A stretch of 64,000 bases of DNA. Source: Marinobacter sp. F4206 (lineage in GTDB: Bacteria > Pseudomonadota > Gammaproteobacteria > Pseudomonadales > Oleiphilaceae). The position numbers were made by a program, and so were the translations under genes. The DNA lies in NCBI RefSeq assembly GCF_019392195.1, contig NZ_JAHXKI010000002.1, forward strand, positions 1,798,001-1,862,000. Direction: 5' to 3'. Positions within the stretch are counted from its first letter, which is position 1, and every line of letters begins with the position of its first letter. The notes beneath the pieces are model-generated. The model was not told where the DNA came from, ran no database searches, and saw only the letters and a list, made by a program, of their open reading frames with translations. Below, piece by piece: positions 63,185 to 64,000 of the stretch.

Positions 63185-64000
63185 ATGCAGGGACTGGTGG
63201 AGGGCGTCGGAGAAGTAATCTGGGGGCCACTGACGATCGTGTTGCTGGTCGGGACCGGGCTGTTTCTGAGCGTTCGACTGCGTTTTATCCAGCTGCTCCG
63301 CCTCGGCCTGTCCCTTCGCATCGTGAGTGGCCGGGATGCGGAAAGTTCGCGCACTGGTGAACTCAGCCATTTCAGCGCTCTCACCGTGGCCCTGTCGGCG
63401 GCCATTGGAAACGGCAATATTGCCGGCGTGGCGACCGCCATTGCCCTGGGCGGGCCTGGTGCCATTTTCTGGATGTGGGTCACCGCCATTGTCGGCATGG
63501 CAACGGTTTTCGCCAGTACCACCCTCGCGCTCCGGTTCCGGGTTTTCGATCCCGAGACGGGCTACGCCGGCGGCCCCATGTACTACATCGAGCGTGGCCT
63601 CGGGCCAAAATGGAAGCCCCTGGCCCAGTTCTTCGCCCTCTGCGCCATCATAGCCGCCTTTGGCACAGGCAACATGGTGGAGGCGAACTCGGTGGCCGAT
63701 ACCCTGGAGTTTTCGTTACGCGACATCCTCGCCTATGAGCCCCTCGAGCGTACGGTTTTCGGGGTGAAACTCGGCATCGGCATCCTCTATGGCGCATTGA
63801 TCTGGCTGGTGATTGTCGGTGGCATCCGCCGGATCGGCAGAGTGGTGTCCCGGCTGGTGCCGCTGATGTTCGTGATCTATGTCGGCAGCGCGCTGGTGGT
63901 GCTTGGGCTGAACGCGGACGCGGTTCCGGCGGCGCTGGTCCGGATTGTTTCCGACGCCTTTACCGGTACCGCGGCGACCGGCGGCTTTGCCGGCGCGGCG
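63185..64000 (+). CDS. Alanine/glycine:cation symporter (AGCS), 5' part
   Basis: The reading frame runs off the right edge with no stop, so only 272 residues are seen of about 450-540. Helices with SVRLRFIQLLRLGLSLR and the family signature ALSAAIGNGNIAGVATAIALGGPGAIFWMWVTAIVGMAT near residue 70 (GxGNIxGV-type, consensus for AGCS), then YAGGPMYYIERGLG, identify a sodium-coupled alanine/glycine symporter. AGGGATGATC is 10 nt before ATG 63185. It may be cotranscribed with the LOG-family gene, 38 nt upstream. Confidence 0.92.
   Translation, partial: MQGLVEGVGEVIWGPLTIVLLVGTGLFLSVRLRFIQLLRLGLSLRIVSGRDAESSRTGELSHFSALTVALSAAIGNGNIAGVATAIALGGPGAIFWMWVTAIVGMATVFASTTLALRFRVFDPETGYAGGPMYYIERGLGPKWKPLAQFFALCAIIAAFGTGNMVEANSVADTLEFSLRDILAYEPLERTVFGVKLGIGILYGALIWLVIVGGIRRIGRVVSRLVPLMFVIYVGSALVVLGLNADAVPAALVRIVSDAFTGTAATGGFAGAA

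Overview
The window looks like chromosomal DNA of a GC-rich, marine or halotolerant, respiratory gammaproteobacterium, probably Marinobacter or a close relative. This is inferred from gene content: ectoine synthase, a monomeric NADP isocitrate dehydrogenase, a cis/trans fatty acid isomerase with a heme motif, a TRAP transporter, a type II NADH dehydrogenase, an OprI/Lpp-type lipoprotein and a manganese riboswitch. No taxonomic search was possible. There is no phage, insertion sequence, integrase or CRISPR array; most of it is ordinary chromosome with one clear catabolic module.

Layout. 1-9.7 kb: the end of an MFS permease, hrpB, an eIF-2B-like protein, cti, a PLP-fold III ornithine/lysine decarboxylase with a possible attenuator leader, and ectC coupled to an MFS permease. 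Two copies of an unusual intergenic hairpin repeat lie here. 9.7-13.9 kb: a DUF2868/DUF3482 membrane GTPase pair, a small DUF6164-like protein and a lipoprotein esterase.

14-24.3 kb is the standout region. It holds a secreted 3-hydroxybutyrate-oligomer hydrolase, a sigma-54 activator, a three-part TRAP transporter, 3-hydroxybutyrate dehydrogenase and acetoacetate-CoA ligase. Near-consensus sigma-54 promoters precede both the hydrolase and the transporter operon, each with TGTCC/GGACA elements 70-170 bp upstream. Read together, it is an inducible route from polyhydroxybutyrate breakdown products to acetoacetyl-CoA.

24.5-39.4 kb: icd with a large palindromic operator, a cation/proton antiporter with ybaK, a diguanylate cyclase, a beta-lactamase-fold hydrolase, small unknown proteins around a perfect 16-bp inverted repeat, a 7TMR-DISM hybrid kinase operon with a stand-alone receiver, and a candidate small RNA with an anti-Shine-Dalgarno linker. 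39.6-49.4 kb: queC-queE, an AraC regulator next to a 36-bp perfect palindrome, a hydrolase, an extracellular nuclease, a CapW/BrxR-like WYL regulator and two MFS permeases, one with a MarR regulator.

49.4-64 kb: a yybP-ykoY manganese riboswitch before a GDT1-type exporter, L,D-transpeptidases around an Lpp-like lipoprotein, NfeD plus slipin, a CvrA-type antiporter, tRNA-Gly(CCC), NDH-2, a TetR/AhpD-like divergent pair with three operators, a NosR-like electron-transfer protein without nos genes, a LOG-family protein and the start of an AGCS amino acid symporter.
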